A stretch of 64,000 bases of DNA, from NCBI RefSeq assembly GCF_002904295.1, contig NZ_PPHG01000092.1, positions 204-64,203 on the forward strand, given 5' to 3'. The stretch is from Amycolatopsis sp. CA-128772. Its GTDB lineage: Bacteria; Actinomycetota; Actinomycetes; Mycobacteriales; Pseudonocardiaceae. Both the position numbers and the translations under genes were made by a program. Shown piece after piece: positions 16,268-24,125 of this stretch (positions within the stretch are counted from its first letter, which is position 1; the number at the start of each line of letters is the position of its first letter). Below the pieces are notes generated by a model that did not search any database, had not been told where the DNA came from, and saw only the letters and a list, made by a program, of their open reading frames with translations.

Positions 16268-17638
16268 GTGACCCACGTACCCAACACACAGCGTCGCACG
16301 CTCATGGGCTGGGCGCGGACCGCACCGACCACCGCCGACGTCCTGAGCACGCCGGACGTCGGGACCATAGCGCGGGCCGTCGCACAGGCGGGTGCACGCG
16401 GCGTGATCGCCCGCGGCCTCGGCCGGTCCTACGGCGACCCGGCGCAGAACGCCGGCGGCCTGGTCGTCGACATGACCGCGCTGAACCGGATCCACTCGAT
16501 CGACCCGGACAGTGCGCTGGTCGTCGTCGACGCCGGCGTGAGCCTGGACCAGCTGATGCGCGAGGCGCTGCCGTACGGCCTGTGGGTCCCGGTGCTGCCC
16601 GGCACGCGCCAGGTGACCATCGGCGGCGCGATCGCCAACGACATCCACGGCAAGAACCACCACAGCGCGGGCAGCTTCGGCAACCACGTCGTGTCGATGG
16701 ACCTGATCACCGCGGACGGCCAGGTCCGCACGCTGACCCCGGAGGGCCCGGACGCCGAGCTGTTCTGGGCGACCGTCGCCGGCATCGGCCTGACCGGCAT
16801 CATCGTCCGCGCGACCATCCGGATGACGAAGACCGAGACCGCGTACTTCCTCGCGGACAACGAGCGCACGGACAACCTCGACGAGACCCTCGAGCTGGTC
16901 AGCAACGGTTCCGACGACAACTACACGTACTCGTCGGCGTGGTTCGACACGATCTCCACCGGCTCGAAGCTGGGCCGCGCCGCCTTCGGCCGCGGTTCGC
17001 TGGCCAAGCTGGACGAACTGCCGCCGAAGCTGCGGGCGAACCCGCTGAAGTTCGACGCGCCGCAGCTGGCGACGCTGCCGGACGTCTTCCCGAACGGCCT
17101 GGCGAACAAGCTGACGTTCGGCGCCATCGGCGAGCTGTACTACCGCAAGACGCCGAAGGCCGCCCGCGGCGTGATCCAGAACCTGACGGCGTTCTACCAC
17201 CCGCTCGACATGTTCGGCGAGTGGAACCGGGCCTACGGCTCGAAGGGCTTCCTGCAGTACCAGTTCTCGACGCCGCTCAACGCGCACGAGCCGCTGCGGA
17301 AGATCGTCCGGAAGATCGCCGAGTCGGGACACGTGTCCTTCCTCAACGTCTTCAAGCGGATGGGCGAGGGCAACGCGGCGCCGCTGTCGTTCCCGCACCC
17401 GGGCTGGATGGTCTGCGTCGACTTCCCGATCAAGGACGGCCTGAGCCGGTTCTGCCAGGAGCTCGACGAAGACGTCCTGGAGCTGGGCGGCCGGCTGTAC
17501 ACGGCGAAGGACTCGCGCACCTCGCCCGAGACGTTCGCGAAGATGTACCCGCGGCTCGAAGAGTGGCGCAAGGTGCGCGCGTCCATTGACCCCGAAGGCG
17601 TTTTCGCCTCTGACATGAGCCGGAGGCTCGAACTGTGA
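16268..17638 (+). CDS. dprE1: Decaprenylphosphoryl-beta-D-ribose 2'-oxidase, FAD subunit
   Basis: 456 residues. First half of the epimerisation that makes decaprenyl-phospho-arabinose. The VAO-type FAD domain has ARGLGRSYGDPAQN and the GGAIANDIHGKNHHSAGSFG motif. Cys383 sits in PGWMVCVDFPIKDG; this corresponds to the M. tuberculosis Cys387 that benzothiazinones modify, and it is retained. GTG at 16268 is preferred because homologues begin close to it; another GTG lies at 16241. The stop overlaps the dprE2 start by four bases. The gap to gtrA (16143-16267) must carry both promoters. Confidence 0.95.
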   Translation: MTHVPNTQRRTLMGWARTAPTTADVLSTPDVGTIARAVAQAGARGVIARGLGRSYGDPAQNAGGLVVDMTALNRIHSIDPDSALVVVDAGVSLDQLMREALPYGLWVPVLPGTRQVTIGGAIANDIHGKNHHSAGSFGNHVVSMDLITADGQVRTLTPEGPDAELFWATVAGIGLTGIIVRATIRMTKTETAYFLADNERTDNLDETLELVSNGSDDNYTYSSAWFDTISTGSKLGRAAFGRGSLAKLDELPPKLRANPLKFDAPQLATLPDVFPNGLANKLTFGAIGELYYRKTPKAARGVIQNLTAFYHPLDMFGEWNRAYGSKGFLQYQFSTPLNAHEPLRKIVRKIAESGHVSFLNVFKRMGEGNAAPLSFPHPGWMVCVDFPIKDGLSRFCQELDEDVLELGGRLYTAKDSRTSPETFAKMYPRLEEWRKVRASIDPEGVFASDMSRRLEL

Positions 17639-18390
17639 TCGACGCGGTGGGCAACCCCCAGTCCCTGCTCCTGCTCGGCGGCACGTCCGACATCGCGCTG
17701 GCGATCGCCGAGAAGTACCTGGCCGAGAAGCCCCTGCGGGTCGTGCTGGCCGCACGCCCCTCGCCGCGGCTCGACGCGGCCGCGCAGCGCCTGAAGGACC
17801 GTGGCGCCGAGGTGTCCACGGTGGACTTCGACGCTGCGGACCTGGCCTCGCACCCGGGCGTGCTGGCCAAGGCGTTCGAGGGCGGCGACATCGACGTGGC
17901 GGTGGTGGCGTTCGGCCTGCTCGGCGACCCGGAAGAGGTCTGGCAGGACCACGCGAAGGCCGTCGAGCTGGCCACGGTGAACTACACGGCGGCGGTGTCG
18001 GTCGGCGTCGCGCTGTCGGAGAAGCTGAAGGCCCAGGGCCACGGCACGGTGATCGCCCTGTCCTCGGTGGCGGGCGAGCGCGTCCGCCGCTCCAACTTCG
18101 TGTACGGCTCGACGAAGGCCGGCTTCGACGGCTTCTACCTGGGCCTCGGCGAGGCGCTGGCGCCGTCCGGGGTCAAGGTGACGGTCGTCCGCCCGGGGCA
18201 CGTGAAGACGAAGATGACCGAGGGGCTGAAGGACGCTCCGCTGGCGCAGACGGCCGAGCAGGTCGCGGAGACGGCGGTCAGCGCGGCTCGCGCGGGCAAG
18301 GACCTGGTGTGGGCGCCGGCGCAGTTCCGCTTGGTGATGTCGGCCCTGCGCCACGTGCCGCGGCCGATCTTCCGCAAGCTGCCGATCTGA
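17635..18390 (+). CDS. dprE2: Decaprenylphosphoryl-2-keto-ribose reductase (SDR)
   Basis: 251 residues, short-chain dehydrogenase. Reduces the keto intermediate from DprE1 to decaprenyl-phospho-arabinose. The glycine-rich segment is LLLLGGTSDIALAIAEKY, close to the unusual form in mycobacterial DprE2; the catalytic motif is YGSTKAG with Ser in IALSSVAG. GTG start coupled to dprE1 through GTGA. It ends one base before the stop of the opposite-strand gene at 18392. Confidence 0.93.
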   Translation: MIDAVGNPQSLLLLGGTSDIALAIAEKYLAEKPLRVVLAARPSPRLDAAAQRLKDRGAEVSTVDFDAADLASHPGVLAKAFEGGDIDVAVVAFGLLGDPEEVWQDHAKAVELATVNYTAAVSVGVALSEKLKAQGHGTVIALSSVAGERVRRSNFVYGSTKAGFDGFYLGLGEALAPSGVKVTVVRPGHVKTKMTEGLKDAPLAQTAEQVAETAVSAARAGKDLVWAPAQFRLVMSALRHVPRPIFRKLPI

Positions 18391-18391
18391 G

Positions 18392-18972
18392 TCAGGCTTC
18401 GTCGAAGGCCCGGACCGCCCGGTCCGGGTCTTCGACGTAGAACCTCACGACCTGCACGGTCTCGCTCCGGCCCAGCGGCCGGGTCGCTGTGACCGGCCGG
18501 CGTAGGACGGCGACGACGTTCGTCTCCCTGTTCAGGCCATCACCAGCTCTTCGCCGCGCCAGACGAGGGTCCGCGCGCTCGAGTGGGTTTCGTTGCGCCG
18601 GGTGAGGCTCTCGACGTCGGTGAGCGGTACTCGCAGGTCGAACAGCGCGACGACCCGCAGCCGCAGCTCCCGGGGCGAGAGGGTGTGCGGCCGGGTGATC
18701 GTGGTGGCCAGGTAGCCGAGCAGCCACGCGGCGCTGTAGATCTCCGCGACCAGCAGGATCGTCCCGCCGAGCGCGCCGAAGTCGACGAGCAGGAACGCGC
18801 CGGTTTCGACGAGCGCGACGGCGAAGAAGACGATGACCATCGGCCGCTGCGGGCCGGCGTAGGGCAGGGCGACACCGTCGGCCGGCACGTCTTTGCGGCC
18901 GGCCAGCAGCAGCCCGATGCTCGAGAAGAGCACGGCTTCGTGCCGCAGCAACCGCCGGATGACCCCCATCAC
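18392..18972 (-). pseudogene. Two-helix membrane protein with apparent frameshift
   Basis: The intact frame from the ATG at 18972 to the stop at 18532 gives 146 residues: two hydrophobic hairpins (about 45-95) and a cytoplasmic tail ending GEELVMA. Directly after that stop, the +1-shifted frame continues as about 45 residues of well-formed, high-GC3 protein (VVAVLRRPVTATRP to AVRAFDEA) ending at 18392. Adding one C to the CC at about 18536 would join them into a protein of about 193 residues. Either a real frameshift, a sequencing error, or an unrelated tail explains this. Function is unknown; it lies 12 bases from the GT-C gene stop and is probably co-transcribed with it. Confidence 0.6.
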
Positions 18973-18984
18973 CGGCCAGCGTAC

Positions 18985-20502
18985 TCAACCGCCGGCAGCG
19001 TGGGCCGGGACCAAGTACAGGTTCTGGCTGCCCATCCACGGCGAATCGATCCGCCAGCTCGCCAGCGCCGCCGCCGGGGGCGTCCGGCGGGTGGTCGCCA
19101 GCACCAGGTCCGGGCTGAGCGGGGCCACGCTGTGGTCGAAGTTGTGGAAGTTGGCCTCCAGCAGCGCGCGGCCGAGGTCGCCGCTGAGGCGTTTTGTCTC
19201 GCTGATCGCCGGGTCGACCGCGCCTCGGTCGGAAAACTCGTCGACCAGCTCGCAGTCGCACGCATACGCCAGTGCGCCGACCTCGCCCGCCGTCTCGACC
19301 TTGCGGCCGTGGGCGATGGCCGCCAGCTCCTGGCCTATTTCGCGGTACTCCGTCGTCGATGCGTGATTGCTCGTGATCGGGGCGAACTGGCGTGGGAGGC
19401 CCGGCAGCGCGTACACCGCGACGCTCGCCGCGAGCACCGTGCCCGCCGCCGTCCACGTTCCGCGGCGGATCCGCTCCGGGGCCGCCGCTGCGCAGGCCGC
19501 GAGGAAGATCGTGGCGCCGATGATGCTCGGCGCGTAGTACCAGTGGTACGGCGGCACGCCCAGCCGGCTGTAGGCCACGTAGTGCAGGGCACCCGCCGCG
19601 GCGAGCGCCGCGAACGGCGTCAGCCGGCGGGCCGTCTCGGAGCCGCGGCGGTACTGGATGATCCAGGCCACCCCCGCCGCGCCCGCGAGCAGCAGCGGCA
19701 GGAACGACAGCGTGGCCGCGGCCGGGAAGTTGCGCCAGTACAGCAGCGGGCCGTTGGTGAAGCTGAACGGTCCCCACGACTGCTGGCTGATCTTGATGAC
19801 GAGCGTGTCCGGCACGGCCGAGCCGAGCACCAGCCAGCTGAACCCGAACCAGGGCAGCGTCACCGCGAGCGCCGCGAAGGCCGTCCGCCAGATGCCGTCC
19901 CAGAACTCGCGGCGGGCGGCGAACAGCACCGCGGCGATCAGCAGCAGGTCGATCCGGACCAGCGCGAGCAGCCCGATGACCACCCCCAGCCGTCCCGCGT
20001 GCCGCTCCCCCGCGTAGACCAGCGTCCACACGACGCCGGTGGCCCCGAGCGCCACCTCCAGCCCGATCGAGGACAGCAGCAGGGGGTTGACCAGCAGCAA
20101 CGCGAACGTCAGCGGCGCGAACGCCGCCGGCAGGCCACGACGCTCCCCGAGCCGGCGCAGGCCCAGCACGAGCAGCACCTGCGCGGCGACGAACACGAGC
20201 CCGCCGGCGAGCACGGCGTCGCGCACGACGAAAGTGACCGCGCCGAGGGCCAGGACGTTCAGCGGGGACGTCGCGGTGTTCGCCGTCCCCTGTTCGATCA
20301 GGCCCCAGTGGCCGTGGAAGGCGAGGTTCTTCGCGTAGGACAGCGTGATGTAGGTGTCATCGATGAGATGGCTGCTGACCAAAGCGAACACCAGTGCGGA
20401 GGCCACCGCGGCGCCGGCCGGCAGGGCCCACGAGCGGGCGACGGGGACGGCCATCGGCAGCGCGCGGACGACTTTGGGGAGTTCTGCGGAGGCGCTTCGC
20501 AT
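18985..20502 (-). CDS. GT-C type membrane glycosyltransferase
   Basis: 505 residues from the ATG at 20502. About ten membrane helices, then a soluble C-terminal domain from about 390. The first extracytoplasmic loop has HLIDDTYITLSYAKNLAFHG, the modified acidic DD motif of polyprenyl-phosphosugar-dependent GT-C enzymes. Its place among dprE1-dprE2, ubiA and glf suggests an arabinofuranosyl- or mannosyltransferase of the cell wall that would use decaprenyl-phospho-sugar outside the membrane. I could not assign it to AftA, AftB, AftC or AftD. An upstream extension of the frame to 20568 is unlikely. Confidence 0.7.
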   Translation of the reverse strand: MRSASAELPKVVRALPMAVPVARSWALPAGAAVASALVFALVSSHLIDDTYITLSYAKNLAFHGHWGLIEQGTANTATSPLNVLALGAVTFVVRDAVLAGGLVFVAAQVLLVLGLRRLGERRGLPAAFAPLTFALLLVNPLLLSSIGLEVALGATGVVWTLVYAGERHAGRLGVVIGLLALVRIDLLLIAAVLFAARREFWDGIWRTAFAALAVTLPWFGFSWLVLGSAVPDTLVIKISQQSWGPFSFTNGPLLYWRNFPAAATLSFLPLLLAGAAGVAWIIQYRRGSETARRLTPFAALAAAGALHYVAYSRLGVPPYHWYYAPSIIGATIFLAACAAAAPERIRRGTWTAAGTVLAASVAVYALPGLPRQFAPITSNHASTTEYREIGQELAAIAHGRKVETAGEVGALAYACDCELVDEFSDRGAVDPAISETKRLSGDLGRALLEANFHNFDHSVAPLSPDLVLATTRRTPPAAALASWRIDSPWMGSQNLYLVPAHAAGG

Positions 20503-20570
20503 CCCGGACACCGTACCTCGCCCGTGATGCTTTCGTGACCTGAGCGAGGTACGGGTGGCCCAGGCCACAG

Positions 20571-21176
20571 TCAGATGCCGTCTCCGGAGCCGCCGCCGTT
20601 GTTGCCGGAGTTGCCTCGGCCGCCGAAGCCGGGACCGCGGCCGTCGAAGCCCTGGTTGCCGTTCGGCCCGTCGTACTGGCGGTGGCTGCCGGGGCGGCCG
20701 TCACGGGGGCCGTGGTGGGTGGCCGCCGCGATCCCGCCGACGATGCCGCCGCCGATCAGCAGGCCGAGCACGCCGACGCCGACCAGCTGCGTGGCGCGGT
20801 GGCCGACGAACCGGCGGAACCCGCCGGGCTGCCGCGGAGCAGGCGGACCCCAGGCGGCGTAGGTGTGGCCGGGGCCGGGCTGGGAGAGCTGCGGAGCGGG
20901 TGGCGCGGGTGGCGGCGGCTGGCCGTGGACGGCGGTCTGATCGGCCGGTGCCTGCGGGGCAGGGCCGCCCTCACCGGCCGCGGCGGCGGGCTGGCCCGAC
21001 GCTGCGGTCCCGGCCGCGCCTTGCGCGGCGGCAGGCGCGCTGGGAAGTGCTTGGGTTGCGGCTTCTCCGTGGCCGACCGGTTCCCCCTGCACCACCGTCG
21101 GCTGGTCGGCCGGGTGCTCGGCGGTCGGCTGGTCGGCCTCCGCCGGGGGCTTCTCCTCGCGCGGCTGGTCGTTCAT
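20571..21176 (-). CDS. Pro/Ala-rich single-pass membrane protein with Gly/Asn-rich tail
   Basis: 201 residues from the ATG at 21176, preceded by a good AGGAGC site. The first 130 residues are low-complexity Pro, Ala, Gln and Glu, a hydrophobic helix (about 128-150, VGVGVLGLLIGGGIVGG) follows, and the extracytoplasmic tail is Gly/Asn/Arg-rich. Such layouts are frequent in actinomycete proteins of unknown role. It lies between the GT-C gene and ubiA on the same strand. No function is proposed. Confidence 0.6.
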   Translation of the reverse strand: MNDQPREEKPPAEADQPTAEHPADQPTVVQGEPVGHGEAATQALPSAPAAAQGAAGTAASGQPAAAAGEGGPAPQAPADQTAVHGQPPPPAPPAPQLSQPGPGHTYAAWGPPAPRQPGGFRRFVGHRATQLVGVGVLGLLIGGGIVGGIAAATHHGPRDGRPGSHRQYDGPNGNQGFDGRGPGFGGRGNSGNNGGGSGDGI

Positions 21177-21286
21177 CGTCGCTCCTGTGGTCACGGGGAC
21201 GGGCGCAGTGCCCGCCCCCACCACCTCAGGGTGCGTCGCTCAGCTGTGCGTCACCTGAAACGAACCTGTCGATCCGCCATGAGAAC

Positions 21287-22246
21287 TCACAGGTAGAACG
21301 CCAGGAACAGGGTGATCACCCAGGTCGCGCCGAGCACCTGCAGGATGCGGTCCTTGAGCGCGATCTCCTCGGGCTCGCCCGCGATGCCGCCGTCGACGTC
21401 CACCGCGTACCGCAGCACCGCCACCACGAACGGGACCATCGAGATCAGCGCCCACACCGAGTTGTGCTCGGTCTGGCGGATCTCGAACGCCCACAGGCAG
21501 TACGACATGATCAGGATCGCCGCCGAGGTCGCCCAGACGAACCGCAGGTAGCTGGCCGAATACTTCTTCAGGGACGAGCGGATCTTCGCGCCCGTCCGCT
21601 CGAACAGCATGATCTCCGCGTAGCGCTTGCCCGCCACCATGAACAGCGAGCCGAACGCCGTGACCAGCAGGAACCACTGGGACAGCGCGATGCCGCCCGC
21701 CACGCCGCCGGCGATCGAACGCATCAGGAAGCCCGACCCGACGATGGCCAGGTCGACCACCGGCTGGTGCTTCAGGCCGAAGCAGTAGCCGAGCTGGACG
21801 GCCTCGTAGACCGCCAGCACGATCGCCAGCTGCCAGCTGGCGAGGAACGACACGCCGAGGCCGGCCAGGAAGAACACGACCGCGGCCCCGTACGCGACGG
21901 GGACCGGCACGATGCCGGCCGCGATCGGCCGGTTGCGCTTGGTCGGGTGGGCCCGGTCGGCCTCGACGTCGATCGCGTCGTTGATCAGGTAGACCGAGCT
22001 CGCCACCAGCGAAAAGGCCACGAAGGCGACGATCGCGTCGAGCAGCAGGCCCGTGCGGTCGGTCGATTTCGAGAACGCGAAGAACGGGGCCGCGAAGACC
22101 AGGACGTTCTTCACCCACTGCCGGGGCCGCGCCGTCTTGATGACGCCGCCGACCAGGCCGAACGGCCCACGTGACGCAGTCGGCCCAACAGCCTCGGGCG
22201 TCACGGCAGTTTCGTCGCTGTTGCGCTGCTCGGTCGTTTCACTCAT
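21287..22246 (-). CDS. ubiA: Decaprenyl-phosphate phosphoribosyltransferase (UbiA family)
   Basis: 319 residues, about nine membrane helices. In mycobacteria the Rv3806c homologue transfers 5-phosphoribose from PRPP to decaprenyl phosphate, the committed step to the arabinose donor. The aspartate-rich NDAIDVEADRAHPTKRNRP motif binds the phosphates, with a second YCFGLKHQPVVDL region. The presence of PAP2 (four-base overlap upstream), glf, dprE1 and dprE2 supports this over quinone biosynthesis. Confidence 0.92.
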   Translation of the reverse strand: MSETTEQRNSDETAVTPEAVGPTASRGPFGLVGGVIKTARPRQWVKNVLVFAAPFFAFSKSTDRTGLLLDAIVAFVAFSLVASSVYLINDAIDVEADRAHPTKRNRPIAAGIVPVPVAYGAAVVFFLAGLGVSFLASWQLAIVLAVYEAVQLGYCFGLKHQPVVDLAIVGSGFLMRSIAGGVAGGIALSQWFLLVTAFGSLFMVAGKRYAEIMLFERTGAKIRSSLKKYSASYLRFVWATSAAILIMSYCLWAFEIRQTEHNSVWALISMVPFVVAVLRYAVDVDGGIAGEPEEIALKDRILQVLGATWVITLFLAFYL

Positions 22247-22830
22247 CGGCTCTTCTTCAGCTTCCGTCGTATCAGACCACCGACGAGCCCCCCGAGAGCT
22301 GCACCGGCCAGAACGTCTGTCGGATAGTGAACGCCGAGCACGAGCCTCGAGGCCAGCATCGGCGGTACCAGGGCGGGCACCAGGTTACGCCCGGTCAATC
22401 CGGAGTAGAGCACCGCCGCCGCCGTCGTGGACGTCGCGTGCGACGACGGGAAGCTCAGCTTGCTCGGCGTGCCGACCAGGACCTCCACGCTCGGGTGGTC
22501 CGGTCGCGGCCGCCTGACCACGCGTTTCACCGCGATCGACGCCGCGTGCGCACCGACGACGCCGGCCGACGCGACGAGCCAGTCCTTGCGCCGCTCCTTG
22601 TCGACCACGGCCCCGAGCAGGCCCAGGCCGAACCAGCCGAGCGCGTGTTCGCCGAAGTGCGACATGCCGCGCGCAGCCTTCACCGAAGCTTCACTCTTCA
22701 GAAAGCCCTGCGCCTTCGCCAGGACTGCCACCTCTCCGGTACCAGCGGCAGTTGGGGGGTCCAGGGGGGCTTGCCCCCCGGCCGGGGTCCGGGGCTCGGC
22801 CCCGGAAGGCACTGTGCTCTTCTCAAGCAT
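22243..22830 (-). CDS. PAP2-family phosphatase
   Basis: 195 residues with all three PAP2 motifs: KRVVRRPRP, SFPSSHAT and SRLVLGVHYPTD. The Rv3807c homologue has been proposed to dephosphorylate decaprenyl-phospho-5-phosphoribose. It overlaps both ubiA (four bases) and glf (eight bases). The first 33 codons are encoded by a GC-rich hairpin repeat and look unlike the family; a GTG at 22731 is an alternative start but with a badly spaced ribosome-binding site. Confidence 0.85.
   Translation of the reverse strand: MLEKSTVPSGAEPRTPAGGQAPLDPPTAAGTGEVAVLAKAQGFLKSEASVKAARGMSHFGEHALGWFGLGLLGAVVDKERRKDWLVASAGVVGAHAASIAVKRVVRRPRPDHPSVEVLVGTPSKLSFPSSHATSTTAAAVLYSGLTGRNLVPALVPPMLASRLVLGVHYPTDVLAGAALGGLVGGLIRRKLKKSR
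22764..22805. repeat. Two adjacent GC hairpins inside the PAP2 5' end
   Basis: GGGGGGC/GCCCCCC with a two-base loop at 22764-22779, then CCGGGG/CCCCGG with a five-base loop at 22789-22805. This type of sequence usually lies between genes in actinomycetes; here it is read as codons 9-23 of the phosphatase gene. Confidence 0.7.
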
Positions 22831-24046
22831 CGAGGGACCCGTCGAGCGGCGCGCCGTCGGTCAGGTGCGGGGCGATCTTGTTGTCGAACGCCGACAGCGC
22901 CGAGCCGATGGCCATGTGCATGTCGAGGTACTTGTACGTGCCCAGCCGGCCGCCGAACAGCACGTTCTTCTCGCGCGCCTCGGTCTTGGCCAGCTCGCGG
23001 TAGGCCTCGAGCTTCTCGCGGTTGTCCGGGGTGTTGATCGGGTAGTACGGCTCGTCGTTCTCGCCCGCGAAGCGCGAGTACTCGCGGAAGATGACCGTCT
23101 TGTCCTTCGGGTAGTCCCGCTCCGGGTGGAAGTGGCGGAACTCGATGATCCGGGTGTACGGGACTTCCTGGTCGTTGTAGTTGACGACCGAGGTGCCCTG
23201 GAAGTCGCCGGTCTCCGCGACCTCGGACTCGAAGTCGACGGTGCGCCAGGTGAACTTGCCCGCCGAGTAGCCGAAGTAGCGGTCCAGCGGCCCGGTGTAG
23301 ACGGTCGGGGTGCCGGCCGGGATGTGCTCGCGCACGTCGAAGTAGTCGACGTTGAGCCGGATCTCGATGTTCTCGTGCTCGGCCATCTTCTCGAGCCACG
23401 CGGTGTACCCGTTGACGGGCAGGCCCTCGTAGGTGTCGTTGAAGTACCGGTTGTCGAAGTTGTACCGGACCGGCAGGCGCGTGATGATGTTCTCGCCGAG
23501 GTTCTTGGGGTCGTTCTCCCACTGCTTCGCGGTGTACCCGCGGATGAACGCCTCGTAGAGGGGACGGCCGACCAGCGAGATGGCCTTCTCCTCCAGGTTC
23601 TGCGCGGCGGAGGTCTCGAACTCGGACGCCTGCTTCGCGATGAGCTCGCGCGCTTCGTCCGGGGTGTGCGCCTTGCCGAAGAACTGGTTGATCAGGCCCA
23701 GGTTCATCGGGAACGAGTAGACCTGGTCCTTGACCCGCGCGAACACGCGGTGCTGGTAGCCGGTGAACTCGGTGAAGCGGTTCACGTACTCCCAGACGCG
23801 CTTGTTCGAGGTGTGGAACAGGTGCGCGCCGTACTTGTGCACCTCGATCCCGGTCTCCGGGTCGGGCTCCGAGTAGGCGTTGCCGCCGAGGTGGCTGCGC
23901 CGCTCTAGGACGAGGACCTTCTTGCCCAGCTCGGCCGCGGCCCGTTCGGCGACGGTCAGGCCGAAGAAACCGGACCCGACGACGATGAGGTCGTAACCTG
24001 CGAAATCGTCTTCAGTAATCTTGGCGGGGTTCGTGTGCGCGCTCAC
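22823..24046 (-). CDS. glf: UDP-galactopyranose mutase
   Basis: 407 residues. Interconverts UDP-Galp and UDP-Galf, the galactan donor. N-terminal FAD site VVGSGFFGLTVAERAA, then HLGGNAYSEPD and HKYGAHLFHTS. IRGYTAKQW, LGENIITRLPVRYNFDNRYF and the C-terminal FGGRLGTYKYLDMHMAIGSAL are strongly conserved segments. GTG at 24046 fits homologues; the frame extends upstream to 24115 without support. It is divergent from the membrane gene at 24126, so the 79-base gap holds both promoters, and it heads the glf-PAP2-ubiA operon. Confidence 0.96.
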   Translation of the reverse strand: MSAHTNPAKITEDDFAGYDLIVVGSGFFGLTVAERAAAELGKKVLVLERRSHLGGNAYSEPDPETGIEVHKYGAHLFHTSNKRVWEYVNRFTEFTGYQHRVFARVKDQVYSFPMNLGLINQFFGKAHTPDEARELIAKQASEFETSAAQNLEEKAISLVGRPLYEAFIRGYTAKQWENDPKNLGENIITRLPVRYNFDNRYFNDTYEGLPVNGYTAWLEKMAEHENIEIRLNVDYFDVREHIPAGTPTVYTGPLDRYFGYSAGKFTWRTVDFESEVAETGDFQGTSVVNYNDQEVPYTRIIEFRHFHPERDYPKDKTVIFREYSRFAGENDEPYYPINTPDNREKLEAYRELAKTEAREKNVLFGGRLGTYKYLDMHMAIGSALSAFDNKIAPHLTDGAPLDGSLDA

Positions 24047-24125
24047 GGGCGTCGAGGGTACGGGGGCCGCTGACCCGGCTCGCACCCGACTATCACATTT
24101 CGGCCTACGACACACCTGGAAAGCA

